64,000 nt of DNA from CAYJBH01 sp964370605 (GCA_964370605.1 CAYJJX010000012.1:1-64000); one strand, 5' to 3'; shown: positions 9,047-19,360, counted from the stretch's first letter. Program-made: numbers and translations. The notes: a model not told the origin generated them from the letters alone.

Positions 9047-10696
9047 ATGAAAAGAGCACTGTCATTTTTGTTAGCTGCTAGCTTAGTGGTTACAATGGCC
9101 GCATGTTCAAGTAGCACTCCTACAGAAACATCAAGCGGAGCTGCATCAACTGATGCTAGTTCTGAAGCGCCGGCAATTGAAACTAGCACCGATGACAACC
9201 CATACCTGGCACCGATGGAGGAGACGGTGACCTTGACAACGGTTATGGAAGAAAACAATATTATTGAGTGGCCGGAAGGCGACGATGTTTACAGCAATGT
9301 TTGGACAAGAGCATATCAAGATGACCTTAATATAGTAGTGGACATGGAATGGGTCAGCAATGAATACGACACCAAGATCAATCTGACCATGACCCAAAAT
9401 GAACTCCCTGACTTTTTTGAAGTCAATGCAACACAGCTTCAAATGCTGTACGAAGCTGACATGCTGTTGCCACTCGACGATGTATATGAGCAATTCATCA
9501 GCGATGATGTAAAAGAGCTTCACAACTCAGATGTTGAAACCTTTGAATCAGGTTTTCGCGACGGAGTACTCTATGGAATACCTCAAATGCATTACGGTGT
9601 TATCGTAGAGCCGGACTACATTTGGTTAAGACATGACTGGATGGAAGAGAACAATCTTGAAGCCCCCGAAACTGTCGAAGATCTTGAGAATATTCTGCTG
9701 ACTTTCATGGATGTATATGGAGTATACGGACTAGGCGCCGACAGAACGATGGACATGCTAAATCTGATGGCACCTGCATGGCATGCCTATCCCGACATTT
9801 GGGTCGAAACTGAAAACGGAATTGAGCACGGTGCTGTTCAACCGGAAATGAAAGATGCTCTTGAAACATGGGCCGATTGGTATCAAAAAGGCATTCTGAG
9901 TGAAGGATTCCCAACAATGGACTCTGCAGCAGTAAAAGAAGATGTAGTTTCTGAAAAAGTCGGAGCACAACCATTCTATCAATACTGGGGATGGGAAGTC
10001 GGCGTTGACCAGGTCACAAGAAATGGTAGCGAGTCCTATCTCGAGCCTTTCGCCCTACCTTCCGTCGATGGCGAAGAAGTTTATGCTCCTGCAGAATTTG
10101 GCAACTTTGGTTATGTAGTTTTGAGTAAAGATTGTGTAAACCCCGAAGCGGTAATGAAACTTATCAACTATTATGATTATATTCAATATGAGTCATTAGA
10201 TGATATTGGTGCAGAAAACTATAGTGCATTTATTGATGGTAATAGAACTCACTACGTAAACGCTCGTGTTGTTGATCACACCTTTGATCAAAACGGATTC
10301 AACCTGATAAGCAGTGTCTTAAATGGTGAAGCAGACGAATCAACCCTAACTGACCCCAAACTTCAAAAGACATTGTCAGATATCAACCTTTGGGCAATAG
10401 ATCAAGACTCTGCCGGACTTGGACGATATTTGCAACAAAACAATATTAACTCTTCTTACATTCATGCCAACAACTACATCGAAAACGACCTCATAATCAA
10501 ATCGAAACTTTGGGGCGAAACTCCCTCCGAACTTGCAAGCTACGGCACAACTCTTGATGACCTACTCACAGAGGGATATACCAAAATAATCATTGGTGCT
10601 GAACCGATTGACTATTTTGACACAGTGGTAGAAAACTGGAGAACAGCCGGTGGTGATGCGGTAACTCAGGCAATGAACGACAGATACGGTCAATAA
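9047..10696 (+). CDS. Carbohydrate ABC importer, substrate-binding lipoprotein (LplA type)
   Basis: A 549-residue lipoprotein with a signal peptide and lipobox M-A-A-C (Cys20), followed by a Ser/Thr-rich linker to about residue 50 and then a family 1 solute-binding fold. Its large size, and the following LplB- and LplC-like permeases, place it in the LplA/YtcQ group that binds oligosaccharides. The ribosome-binding site AGAAAGGG is well placed. It is first in a long plus-strand gene series running to 22199 and is divergent from the YesM/YesN pair, its likely regulator. No ATPase gene accompanies it. Confidence 0.93.
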   Translation: MKRALSFLLAASLVVTMAACSSSTPTETSSGAASTDASSEAPAIETSTDDNPYLAPMEETVTLTTVMEENNIIEWPEGDDVYSNVWTRAYQDDLNIVVDMEWVSNEYDTKINLTMTQNELPDFFEVNATQLQMLYEADMLLPLDDVYEQFISDDVKELHNSDVETFESGFRDGVLYGIPQMHYGVIVEPDYIWLRHDWMEENNLEAPETVEDLENILLTFMDVYGVYGLGADRTMDMLNLMAPAWHAYPDIWVETENGIEHGAVQPEMKDALETWADWYQKGILSEGFPTMDSAAVKEDVVSEKVGAQPFYQYWGWEVGVDQVTRNGSESYLEPFALPSVDGEEVYAPAEFGNFGYVVLSKDCVNPEAVMKLINYYDYIQYESLDDIGAENYSAFIDGNRTHYVNARVVDHTFDQNGFNLISSVLNGEADESTLTDPKLQKTLSDINLWAIDQDSAGLGRYLQQNNINSSYIHANNYIENDLIIKSKLWGETPSELASYGTTLDDLLTEGYTKIIIGAEPIDYFDTVVENWRTAGGDAVTQAMNDRYGQ

Positions 10697-10708
10697 GATA
10701 TTATAGAT

Positions 10709-10745
10709 GAAAGGCTTTCATATATTAAAGATATGAAAGCCTTTC
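10709..10745 (+). other. Intercistronic hairpin after binding-protein gene
   Basis: A perfect 15-bp stem with a 7-nt loop lies 12 bp after the binding-protein stop. It is not followed by a T-run, so it is more likely an mRNA 3'-end stabiliser that keeps the binding protein in excess over the permeases than a strong terminator. This arrangement is known from malE-malF-like operons. Confidence 0.75.
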
Positions 10746-10799
10746 GCAAACTAAAAGCATTTATCACCTTCAAGTTAAAAAAAGATCGGGGTCATATTT

Positions 10800-11687
10800 A
10801 TGAAAACTTTAAAACGCCAGTGGCAATACCATGTTATGTTAATTCCTGCGATAATTTTAGTGTTAATATTCAGTTATCAGCCGTTATATGGTCTTGTGAT
10901 AGCCTTTCAAAAATTTAATCCTGGCATGGGTTTTAACTCGCCTTGGGTTGGGTGGGAGAACTTTGAATATGTTTTCAGTCAACCGAATTTTGTGAGGACA
11001 ATATGGAATACGCTCTATATGTCTATTTTAAAATTGTTCGGTGGTGTGGTTGTTTCTGTTACCTTTGCATTGCTTTTAAACGAAGTGAAGAGACCTTTCG
11101 TGAAAAAGTCTTTTCAAACCATTGTATATATGCCGCACTTCTTGTCGTGGGTAATATTGGCAAGTGTGTTGATCGATGTCCTGGCAATTGACGGAGTTAT
11201 CAATAATCTATTGACTTCCTTAGGTCTTGGGAGCATAAACTTTTTAGCCGATCCGACAGCATTTCCACTTACCATGATTGTATCGGAAATTTGGAAAAGT
11301 TTCGGTTTTGGCACAGTAGTTTACCTTGCGGCGTTGACCGGCATTGACCCGGGCCTATATGAAGCGGCTACCGTTGATGGCGCAAACAGGTGGCAACAGA
11401 CACTGAAAATCACCCTTCCGTTGTTGCTCCCCACTGTTGTTTTGATGACCATTCTGTCACTCGGGCGAGTGATGAATGTCGGCTTTGATCAAATATATAA
11501 CATGTATGCACCGGTAGTCTATGAAACGGGTGACATCATCGATACATATGTTTACAGACTTGGTATTGAGCAGGCACAATATTCGGTAGCATCTGCCGTT
11601 GGGCTTTTCAAATCGTTGGTGTCGTGTATACTTGTCGGAACGTCTTATTTCTTGGCAGACAAACTCGTAGGTTACAGAATTTTCTGA
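10800..11687 (+). CDS. Carbohydrate ABC importer permease (LplB type)
   Basis: A 295-residue membrane protein with about six helices. It carries the permease EAA loop for contact with the ATPase, E-A-A-x-V-D-G-A-N-x(8)-I-T-L-P, at about residues 185-210. N-terminal basic residues then a helix from about 15 match LplB/YtcP members. It forms the heterodimeric channel with the next gene, 18 bp downstream. Confidence 0.93.
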   Translation: MKTLKRQWQYHVMLIPAIILVLIFSYQPLYGLVIAFQKFNPGMGFNSPWVGWENFEYVFSQPNFVRTIWNTLYMSILKLFGGVVVSVTFALLLNEVKRPFVKKSFQTIVYMPHFLSWVILASVLIDVLAIDGVINNLLTSLGLGSINFLADPTAFPLTMIVSEIWKSFGFGTVVYLAALTGIDPGLYEAATVDGANRWQQTLKITLPLLLPTVVLMTILSLGRVMNVGFDQIYNMYAPVVYETGDIIDTYVYRLGIEQAQYSVASAVGLFKSLVSCILVGTSYFLADKLVGYRIF

Positions 11688-11705
11688 TCAGAAAGGAAAA
11701 AAGTC

Positions 11706-12593
11706 ATGAACAAAAAGACTGCAGGGATAAGTATATCTACCATAATCATATATGTCATACTTATAGTAACCTCACTCTTATGTCTATTACCATTTATTAA
11801 TCTGCTGGCGATATCATTCAGTGGCAGTGCACCTGTTTCTGCGGGTGAAGTCTACTTTATCCCTAAAGAGTTTACTCTTCAATCTTACGCTTTTGCACTT
11901 GAGTCAGGACAATTCTTTACCGCTTTGAGCATTTCGGTTATGCGCGTTATTGTCGGTGTTTTAGTAAATTTAACTTTGATGGTATTGGTAGCATACCCAC
12001 TCTCAAAGACAAAAGATAAAGTAAAAGGACGAAACCTCTATATGGCGTTTTTTGCAGTTACTTTATTTATAAACGGTGGCATGATACCTACCTATCTCGT
12101 GGTTGTGAACGCAGGTTTGTTGGACACAATTTGGGCCTTGATTCTTCCGACGGCGCTTCCTGTATATGAGATGGTCATCTTAATGAATTTCGTTCGTAAC
12201 CTGCCTGCAGAAGTCGAAGAGGCAGCTATGATTGACGGTGCAGGACCTTTCAGAACCTTGCTGAGCATTGTTCTTCCATTACTTAAACCTGCTCTTGCTA
12301 CGGTAGGACTCTTTTGTATGATTACGCATTGGAACGATTGGTTCAACGGCTTGATCTACATGAATTCTACCGAAAATTATCCGCTTCAAACCTATCTTCA
12401 ATCGTTACTCAAGAGTTTTGAGGACTTGATGCTTACAGCGGACGGCGACTATACAGTATTACTTTCCATGATGAACGCTAGAACAGGACGTGCCGCACAG
12501 CTATTCCTCGGCGCACTACCGATAATGTTGGTGTATCCTTTCCTACAAAAATATTTTACAAAGGGTCTTGTCATGGGAAGCGTCAAAGGATAG
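11706..12593 (+). CDS. Carbohydrate ABC importer permease (LplC type)
   Basis: A 295-residue membrane protein with six predicted helices and the EAA motif E-A-A-M-I-D-G-A-G-x(8)-V-L-P-L near residues 175-200. It ends in K-G-L-V-M-G-S-V-K-G, a typical C-terminus of this CUT1 permease branch. It has a good AGAAAGGA ribosome-binding site and pairs with the preceding permease. Confidence 0.93.
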   Translation: MNKKTAGISISTIIIYVILIVTSLLCLLPFINLLAISFSGSAPVSAGEVYFIPKEFTLQSYAFALESGQFFTALSISVMRVIVGVLVNLTLMVLVAYPLSKTKDKVKGRNLYMAFFAVTLFINGGMIPTYLVVVNAGLLDTIWALILPTALPVYEMVILMNFVRNLPAEVEEAAMIDGAGPFRTLLSIVLPLLKPALATVGLFCMITHWNDWFNGLIYMNSTENYPLQTYLQSLLKSFEDLMLTADGDYTVLLSMMNARTGRAAQLFLGALPIMLVYPFLQKYFTKGLVMGSVKG

Positions 12594-12637
12594 ATAATAG
12601 AGTGATTACAGTTTAATGATGAGATTCTAAACCCAAA

Positions 12638-12678
12638 TTTTGTTCCTTTTCGGTAAAACATACTGAGAAGGAACAAAA
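12638..12678 (+). other. Long intercistronic hairpin before sulfatase gene
   Basis: An 18-bp stem (two G-U pairs) with a 5-nt loop separates the importer genes from the enzyme genes. There is no T-run on either side, so it looks like a processing or stability element rather than a terminator. Confidence 0.7.
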
Positions 12679-12704
12679 CATAAAGAAAGGAATGACCATT
12701 AAGA

Positions 12705-14279
12705 ATGAGACAAAAAAACATCATCTACATATATGCAGATGATCTAGGGAGAGGGATGCTCTCCTGCTATGGTCAGAAGCTGTTTAAAACTCCTAATATC
12801 GACCGATTAGCAAGTGAGGGAATGCAATTTACCAACTGCTCCGCCACCGCTTTTTGCGCACCGGCAAGGGCGAGTTTGATCTGTGGCATACACGACGCTC
12901 ATGCCGGAAGATGGAGTTTCACCCCCGGAGGATACTATAAAAAATTGACAACCGACGAGCTAACTTTCCAGCAGCTACAAGAAATACTACAAAATGATGG
13001 AATAGAGAAGGCTTCAAACGGTGAATTTATCGCTACCGTCGCAAAAAGAGCAGGATATGCCACCGCTGAGATAGGAAAACTAGAGTGGGGGTTTTCTACA
13101 ACTGCCGAGCAGATGCTAAGGCATGGTTGGGACTATCATTACGGTTACTACGATCATATCATGTGTCATGGCTTTTATCCTCCCTTTTTGATGGAGCAGG
13201 GTAGATTGGTCGATATCGAAGGAAACACCGATCCCCACTGTGGCCGACCTTCTTATGATGTTGTGACTAAAAGGACAGGTGAGGCGGAAAACCCAAAGGA
13301 TATGTCATTCAGAAAGCAATATTCACAAGACCTTTTTGATGATAAAATAATCGGGTTTATCCGTGACAATAAAGATCACCCTTTCTTCCTGTTCCATCCA
13401 AGCCAACTTCCTCACGGCCCCGTGTTTTACCCCTACATATACCCCGAAATAGAACAGCTGTCTGAACTTACACCTCTTGAAAAAGAGTATGCTTCCATGG
13501 TACTGAGGCTGGACGAAACGGTCGGTAAAATAGTCGATGAGATTGAAAGACTTGGATTACGAAACGATACAGTGATAATGTTCGCTTCCGATAATGGGCA
13601 CACCATTGACTATCAAAAAAGAGGCCGAAGCGAGATTAATCGAAAACTTGACGGTAGTCCGGTCAACGATCTTGACGATCCATACAGAACAGAAACCTGT
13701 GGCGATATTTTCAACGGAAATGACGGTATGGCAGGACTAAAGTTCTCGAACTGGAACGGTGGGTGCATAGTACCTTTTATAGTCAGTTGCCCTGATTTTA
13801 TCGAAAAAAACACGGTCTGCGATGCGCTCATCTCCCAATATGATCTGTTAGCGACTGTTGCCGATCTGGGCGGTGGTGAACCGCCGAGTGGCACCGATGG
13901 TATCTCTATCCTCCCCATACTAAAAGGTGACTGCAAAGAATCGTTACACGATTATGTCGTGTTCGGCGGTCCTGCGCCGGCTATGATAACAAAGGACGGA
14001 TATAAATTAAGGGTTGTCCTAGATAATGTTGAGCACGATATACTCTCGGCGGACATTTCCAATGACAAAAGGGTGGTTTTTCAGCTTTTTGATCTAAACA
14101 ACGACTATGCGGAGAAAAATGATATCGCGTCAAGTAATGTCGAAAAGGTGGAGCGACTGAAGCGAATTTTGATTCGAGAATGTGACGGGAATCTTTTTAA
14201 CGGCAATTCTGACTTGCATAAAATGCATCCCTCTTTACCACCTTTGAGTTGGGAAGAGGTAACAAAAAATATGATATAG
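12705..14279 (+). CDS. Type I sulfatase
   Basis: A 524-residue sulfate-ester hydrolase of the arylsulfatase superfamily. The catalytic motif C-A-P-A-R begins at C51; the cysteine must be converted to formylglycine by an anaerobic sulfatase-maturating enzyme encoded elsewhere. Metal ligands are seen at D12-D13 (A-D-D-L-G) and in A-S-D-N-G-H near residue 300. No signal peptide, so it acts in the cytoplasm on imported sulfated sugar. The start is ATG 12705 with AAAGGA about 13 nt upstream. It is first of the enzyme genes in the locus and implies a sulfated glycan. Confidence 0.93.
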   Translation: MRQKNIIYIYADDLGRGMLSCYGQKLFKTPNIDRLASEGMQFTNCSATAFCAPARASLICGIHDAHAGRWSFTPGGYYKKLTTDELTFQQLQEILQNDGIEKASNGEFIATVAKRAGYATAEIGKLEWGFSTTAEQMLRHGWDYHYGYYDHIMCHGFYPPFLMEQGRLVDIEGNTDPHCGRPSYDVVTKRTGEAENPKDMSFRKQYSQDLFDDKIIGFIRDNKDHPFFLFHPSQLPHGPVFYPYIYPEIEQLSELTPLEKEYASMVLRLDETVGKIVDEIERLGLRNDTVIMFASDNGHTIDYQKRGRSEINRKLDGSPVNDLDDPYRTETCGDIFNGNDGMAGLKFSNWNGGCIVPFIVSCPDFIEKNTVCDALISQYDLLATVADLGGGEPPSGTDGISILPILKGDCKESLHDYVVFGGPAPAMITKDGYKLRVVLDNVEHDILSADISNDKRVVFQLFDLNNDYAEKNDIASSNVEKVERLKRILIRECDGNLFNGNSDLHKMHPSLPPLSWEEVTKNMI

Positions 14280-14294
14280 GAGTTATAAAAAAGT

Positions 14295-15974
14295 ATGGAT
14301 CTATTCAAAGTACCGTTCAGCCATTTCGGTTCATATATGACACTTTCCCAAAGAGAAGACGGTCTATTTTTGCGTTCTATCAGCGGCTCTTCGCCCTACG
14401 ACAAGGTTTTCAGGGTCAATGTCCTGATGCAAGAAAAGGTTGTTCCATATGAAGTTAAAGCTACCGAAACGCTTGTGACATTAGACTTTGAATGCGGACA
14501 GATTGAGATGTTCTTTGCAGGCGATAAAGAGATTTTGATCAGAGCAAAAGGCAAAGATGTCGGAATTCGATTTGATATGATAGCCATGGAGCACAGTTGC
14601 AACTATGTGCATGATTTGACGGTTGACAATCAATCATGCAGAATGATAAATTGCTATAAAAACTGGACGCGACATCTGATTTATCAAAAACAGGGCAGTT
14701 CAAAATTGAATATGGTTTGGGATGCTGAGGAGTCAACACAATGTGAGTTAGACTTTTTCTCAATCGATGGTGGTATTGAGCTCAGTATCAGAGAGGTTTG
14801 TGAAGAGAAAGATATATTTGTTTGCGATCAAGATTTTGATTTGGCATATAGCGAAACTTGTGACCGCTTCGAGAGCTTTATGCAAAAAACTCCTGTTTCG
14901 GACGAAAAAACTCGTAGATTCAACGCATATGTTCAATGGTCAGGAGTTGTCGGTGCCAGAGGATTGCTAAAAAGACCGACCATGTTCATGTCAAAAAACT
15001 GGATGACAAACGTCTGGGCATGGGACCATTGTTTTAATGCACTGGGGCTCTGCAACGGATCCCCAGAACTTGCGTGGGATCAGTTCATGGTCATGTTTGA
15101 CCATCAAGAAGACTCAGGGTTGCTTCCCGACTTTTTAAACGACACAAGCAAGTTTGTCCAATGTTGCAAACCGCCCATTCATGGCTTTACGCTTTCCCAG
15201 CTTATGAAAAACATGGACGTTGATGACGACAAGCTGAGAGATATTTATCCAAAACTCTCGGCATGGAGTGAGTGGTGGTATAAACATCGTGATGGCAACA
15301 AAAACGGTCTTTGTGAATATTGGCACGGAAATGACAGCGGATGGGACAACGGCAGTGTTTTTTCAGAAAGTCCTGTTATGGAGTCTGCCGATCTTACAGC
15401 ATTTTTAGTAGTGCAAGCAGAGGTCTTGCGTGATGTAGCGACAAAGCTTGGTTATCAAGAAGATGCAAAAAAATGGGACCACGATTTGAAAAGGCTGTCT
15501 GAATTGCTGACAGAGAACTTTTTCGAAGATAATCTACCCATATCAATTATCCCTTCTTCGAATGAAGTTCACAGGTGTGAGAGCCTTTTGCCGTTCGTCT
15601 CACTCATCGCAGCAAAACATCTGCCGAACAATATCGTCGCCTCTATGCTGAAAGAATTAAAAAGTGATCGCTTTTTAACAGAATATGGCTTTGCCAGCGA
15701 GTCACCCAAAAGTGATCTATTTATAGAAGACGGATATTGGAGAGGAGCGATCTGGCCACCTGCCACCTGCCTTATGGTCTATGCACTGGATAACTGCGGA
15801 GAAAAAGAATTTGCAAAAGATGTGGCAGCTCGATTTTGCAACATGGTGAAAGTCAGTGGTAGCGGGGAGAATTTTAGTGCACTTTCCGGAAAGGCACTTC
15901 GAGATAATTGTTATACTTGGTCTGCGAGCATATACAACTATTTTACCACCAACTTTTTAAAGGAACAAGTTTGA
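14295..15974 (+). CDS. GH63/GH37-like (alpha/alpha)6-barrel glycoside hydrolase
   Basis: A 559-residue cytoplasmic protein. The N-terminal 200 residues are beta-rich; the rest is a six-hairpin toroid with the motifs W-A-W-D-H-C-F near 240, Q-E-D-S-G-L-L-P-D near 275 and Y-W-R-G-A-I-W-P near 485, all typical of GH63 and trehalase-like enzymes, where the Asp/Glu of these segments are catalytic. It would act on an alpha-glycoside, possibly alpha-glucose or alpha-mannose. It follows the sulfatase by 15 bp. The exact family could also be a related uncharacterised one. Confidence 0.78.
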   Translation: MDLFKVPFSHFGSYMTLSQREDGLFLRSISGSSPYDKVFRVNVLMQEKVVPYEVKATETLVTLDFECGQIEMFFAGDKEILIRAKGKDVGIRFDMIAMEHSCNYVHDLTVDNQSCRMINCYKNWTRHLIYQKQGSSKLNMVWDAEESTQCELDFFSIDGGIELSIREVCEEKDIFVCDQDFDLAYSETCDRFESFMQKTPVSDEKTRRFNAYVQWSGVVGARGLLKRPTMFMSKNWMTNVWAWDHCFNALGLCNGSPELAWDQFMVMFDHQEDSGLLPDFLNDTSKFVQCCKPPIHGFTLSQLMKNMDVDDDKLRDIYPKLSAWSEWWYKHRDGNKNGLCEYWHGNDSGWDNGSVFSESPVMESADLTAFLVVQAEVLRDVATKLGYQEDAKKWDHDLKRLSELLTENFFEDNLPISIIPSSNEVHRCESLLPFVSLIAAKHLPNNIVASMLKELKSDRFLTEYGFASESPKSDLFIEDGYWRGAIWPPATCLMVYALDNCGEKEFAKDVAARFCNMVKVSGSGENFSALSGKALRDNCYTWSASIYNYFTTNFLKEQV

Positions 15975-16014
15975 AAATAAATTTTCAAACATTAAGAAAG
16001 GAATGGTCATAATA

Positions 16015-17247
16015 ATGATTTCGACAAACAATACACCTGTAATGGGTTATAACACCTTTGATGGATACGGTTGGAGCATAACAGAAAAAGAGTTTAAAGA
16101 CGATATAATCTTCTGTGACAAAGAACTAAAACAGTTCGGCTATACATATATGTGCCTTGATTTTATGTGGTCCACTCCGGGACGTGATAATCGAGACAAT
16201 CCGGATCAGGATGAGTTTTTCAGTCCCTGGCGATATATGGATAGGTATGGTAGACTCATCCCCGCACCGGACAGATTCCCCTCCTCTATCGCTGGGAATT
16301 CACTTAAATATCTTGCGGACTTCATACATGACCGTGGGATGAAGTTCGGCATTCATGTCATGTGTGGTGTGCCACGTCAGGCTGTGGCGGCAAAAAGCGT
16401 CATAAAGGGAACAGACATTACCTGCGATATGATAGTGGATTCCGGCTCACCGGTATGCAGTTGGAACAACGAGATGTTCCCGATAGATTTTGATAAAGCC
16501 GGTGCTGACGAATACATTGAAAGTCTTATTGAGCTTTATACATCGTGGGAAATTGACCTCATAAAAATCGACGATCTCTCCTTTCCATATCGCGAACGTT
16601 CGGTGGTGGCTTATTCAAAAGCCTTGGATGGTGTAGATCGCGAGATCGTATTTTCCACCTCTCCCGGCGCTACGCCTCTTCAGTCAGGTGAGCATGTATC
16701 AACACATGCAAACATGTGGCGAATATCCCCCGATTTTTGGGATGATTGGTCGGCTCTCAGGTTGCAACTGGACACATTTATCGATTGGCAAAAATACAAA
16801 AAAGCAGCAGCATTTCCGGATGGCGATATGGTGCCGGTGTCGGCGCTATCCAACTATGGCCCTTGGCCTTCGCCGCGCTACAGCAACTTTACCTATTTTG
16901 AAAAGAGAACCGTCCTTTCGGTTTGGAGCATCATGAACTCACCGATCATATTAGGCGGCGACCTTAAACAAATTGACCTGCAAACGCTTGAGATGCTACA
17001 AAACTGCAACATTTCTTCAATCGACAAATTTGCAAGAGATGTAAAACTTGTGGAAAAGACAGATAGTCTCTATGTTTTCGAAGCAGATCTTTGTAGTGCT
17101 GACAACTTGAAGGTGGTAGTGTATGTGAACGTTTCAGACAACATTGTTTCAAACGAATCACCACAGAAAACCGTGGTGAATATATGGGGCAATAGCACTG
17201 AATTTTTACTGCCGCACGACTCGGCAATGTATGTTGTTGAAAAATAA
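16015..17247 (+). CDS. GH27-like alpha-galactosidase
   Basis: A 410-residue TIM-barrel glycosidase without signal peptide. It opens with M-G-Y-N-T-F-D-G-Y-G, the counterpart of the GH27 M-G-W-N-S-W start. The likely nucleophile is in L-I-K-I-D-D-L (around D186), and the C-terminal barrel has S-I-M-N-S-P-I-I-L-G-G-D-L, matching the GH27 R-G-D-D-L region. It should remove alpha-linked galactose or a closely related sugar. The frame is open from ATG 16003, but AAAGGA overlaps that codon, so ATG 16015 with 12-nt spacing is chosen. GH36 is unlikely given the length. Confidence 0.85.
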   Translation: MISTNNTPVMGYNTFDGYGWSITEKEFKDDIIFCDKELKQFGYTYMCLDFMWSTPGRDNRDNPDQDEFFSPWRYMDRYGRLIPAPDRFPSSIAGNSLKYLADFIHDRGMKFGIHVMCGVPRQAVAAKSVIKGTDITCDMIVDSGSPVCSWNNEMFPIDFDKAGADEYIESLIELYTSWEIDLIKIDDLSFPYRERSVVAYSKALDGVDREIVFSTSPGATPLQSGEHVSTHANMWRISPDFWDDWSALRLQLDTFIDWQKYKKAAAFPDGDMVPVSALSNYGPWPSPRYSNFTYFEKRTVLSVWSIMNSPIILGGDLKQIDLQTLEMLQNCNISSIDKFARDVKLVEKTDSLYVFEADLCSADNLKVVVYVNVSDNIVSNESPQKTVVNIWGNSTEFLLPHDSAMYVVEK

Positions 17248-17266
17248 ATTGTAAGAAAGGCATTGT

Positions 17267-19357
17267 ATGAGTATTAGTAATGTTATTGATTTTAGATATT
17301 CGCCGGATAAATCGCAAACTTGCATAGGCTTGGTGGACGACCCTCACAAAACTTTAGTTTGGGACGATGGAAGCATTGCTTTTGGTTATGAAGTAGAACA
17401 CGATCTGTACTATTACCCACTTTTAAAGACCGGCATTCATAGCCGAATAGTTCAAAACAGAGGGTTCAGGTATCGTTTCAAGCCGGAAATAATGCATCGC
17501 GATATATTGATTCGGCAGGAGCAGGATTTCGGTGATCCTTCGGCGGCGATAGTCACCACCACGGAATATTATAAGTCCTCGACACTAACATTCGACTGTT
17601 TTGCATGGCAACCGAATGATGAGCTGAGAGTAGATGTCATCCTCTGGAAGTTGACAGGGCTTGAAAGTTTCAAGAGAACTCGCGCTTCGGTTGCACTGTA
17701 TGTTTTGGGTGATGAGGGCGGTGATTTTACCGTTCATTCCTCCGATATAGAGTCGTGCGACGATGACAATGAATTTTTAGCATCAGGTAAGACACTCGAG
17801 GGAGCATATTTTATCTGTCAAAAAGGTGATATGCCTCAGGAGCTGATAAATCTAAAGTCCGCAAAAACGGCCAAGGCATGGTCGGAAAAATACTGGAAAA
17901 ATGTAAAGCCATTTGTAAACGAGATATCTATTCCGGACAATGGACTTATGGACATGCTCAAGGCGTGCGGCAGAAACATATTGCAAGCGAGAGAGGTTCA
18001 TGCAAATATTCCGACTTTTCAGGTGGGTCCTACCTGCTATCGTGGTCTTTGGGTAGCGGACGGTCTATTCATGCTTGATGCCGCCCACATAATGGGCTAC
18101 TCTAAAGATGCATATGATGGGATATATGCATTGATGAAAAGAGTTTACCCCGATGGACGAATATCGGAAATACTTTTTCATGAAAAAGAGACAGCAATCT
18201 CTATGTATACCATAATAAGACAGTGTGAGATCATGAACGATCTCGAAAAGCTGAAAGAGTTGTGGCCGACTGTTCTTCGAGGATTTGAGTTTCTTAAAAA
18301 GCGTGTTCTTTCCTCCGATGACCTAAGCGACTCTTATCCGGCAAAAGGCCTGTATCCTCCCTCCTACGGTGATGGCGGAACAAACGGCCTTGAACCGGAG
18401 TACACGACACCGCTCTGGATAATGTCATCTTTGAAATCTTGTATTAAAGCGGCGAAAAAATATTCCTTTGCCGGTGCAGAGGATATGCAGTACATCTTTG
18501 ACAAGATGATGAAACGCTATCTTGAAATGGCGGCAAGAGACAGAAAATACACAAAAGATGGTTTGCCGTACGTGCCGACGAGCATGTTGACCGACGAGGA
18601 GGTAGCACAGCACATTGTCGAATACGAAAAATACAATGTCGACGGTGAGGTTTGCAACTGGGGTGGCTATACACCGCTGACCGGAACATGGACCCTTGCT
18701 CAGGTAATTGCTCCCGGTGAACTGTTTAAACCAAACGATCCTATTGTGACGGAGTTTGTCGAACTTCTTGACGGTTTTGACAACGAAGAAGGCATCCCGA
18801 GAGACAGCGGCTGGATGTCGGACGGGGCTGTCTGGGGCTATGCGGCAATGTTCTATGCCCAGGTTATGCTCTATGCCAATCGTCCCGAAAAAGCGATAGA
18901 ATATCTGTACGCTTTTGCAAACCATGCCTCACCTGCCCGAGTTTGGCGTGAAGAACAGGCGCTTAGAGACTCAAATCATCCGGGAGTTTGGGGTGATATG
19001 CCTCACAACTGGGGCTCGGCGGAGTTTATTCGGTTAATCAGAAACATGTTGGTGCTGGAAAAAGAAGATGGGTTAAATCTTCTTGAAGGATTTTGCCAGC
19101 TGTGGCTTCCGAGCGAAGATTGCGACCTGATAATTGAGAACAGTCCCACGAAATTCGGTGCTGTTACTCTTAAAATGAAGAAAACGACAGACAAGACGTT
19201 TGGCCTCGAGGTACAGTTGGCGCTACACGACAAGCCGAGCGCTATTCGAGTAAAAGTTCCAAATGGGTTTAGCGTATCACAAGAGGCTGTGCAGGGATAC
19301 TGCGTATTTGATGGTGAAACGCAAAGTATTAAAATCGAACTAAAAATAATGGAGTAG
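17267..19357 (+). CDS. Six-hairpin glycosidase superfamily protein, family unassigned
   Basis: A 696-residue cytoplasmic protein. Residues 1-200 look like a beta-sandwich; residues 230-600 contain repeated helical hairpins with acidic motifs (G-L-W-V-A-D-G-L-F near 260, N-W-G-G-Y-T-P near 465, R-D-S-G-W-M near 510, M-P-H-N-W-G-S near 580) as in GH15/GH63/GH95-like toroids; the C-terminal 90 residues are beta-rich. I do not recognise a defined CAZy family. Position between the alpha-galactosidase and the small SnoaL gene (20-bp and 3-bp gaps) ties it to the same glycan. Confidence 0.7.
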   Translation: MSISNVIDFRYSPDKSQTCIGLVDDPHKTLVWDDGSIAFGYEVEHDLYYYPLLKTGIHSRIVQNRGFRYRFKPEIMHRDILIRQEQDFGDPSAAIVTTTEYYKSSTLTFDCFAWQPNDELRVDVILWKLTGLESFKRTRASVALYVLGDEGGDFTVHSSDIESCDDDNEFLASGKTLEGAYFICQKGDMPQELINLKSAKTAKAWSEKYWKNVKPFVNEISIPDNGLMDMLKACGRNILQAREVHANIPTFQVGPTCYRGLWVADGLFMLDAAHIMGYSKDAYDGIYALMKRVYPDGRISEILFHEKETAISMYTIIRQCEIMNDLEKLKELWPTVLRGFEFLKKRVLSSDDLSDSYPAKGLYPPSYGDGGTNGLEPEYTTPLWIMSSLKSCIKAAKKYSFAGAEDMQYIFDKMMKRYLEMAARDRKYTKDGLPYVPTSMLTDEEVAQHIVEYEKYNVDGEVCNWGGYTPLTGTWTLAQVIAPGELFKPNDPIVTEFVELLDGFDNEEGIPRDSGWMSDGAVWGYAAMFYAQVMLYANRPEKAIEYLYAFANHASPARVWREEQALRDSNHPGVWGDMPHNWGSAEFIRLIRNMLVLEKEDGLNLLEGFCQLWLPSEDCDLIIENSPTKFGAVTLKMKKTTDKTFGLEVQLALHDKPSAIRVKVPNGFSVSQEAVQGYCVFDGETQSIKIELKIME

Positions 19358-19360
19358 ATC

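Noticed and set aside
10733..10918. Small gene between the binding-protein and permease genes
   Set aside because: It starts inside the 3' hairpin arm, has no ribosome-binding site, and overlaps the permease gene in another frame.
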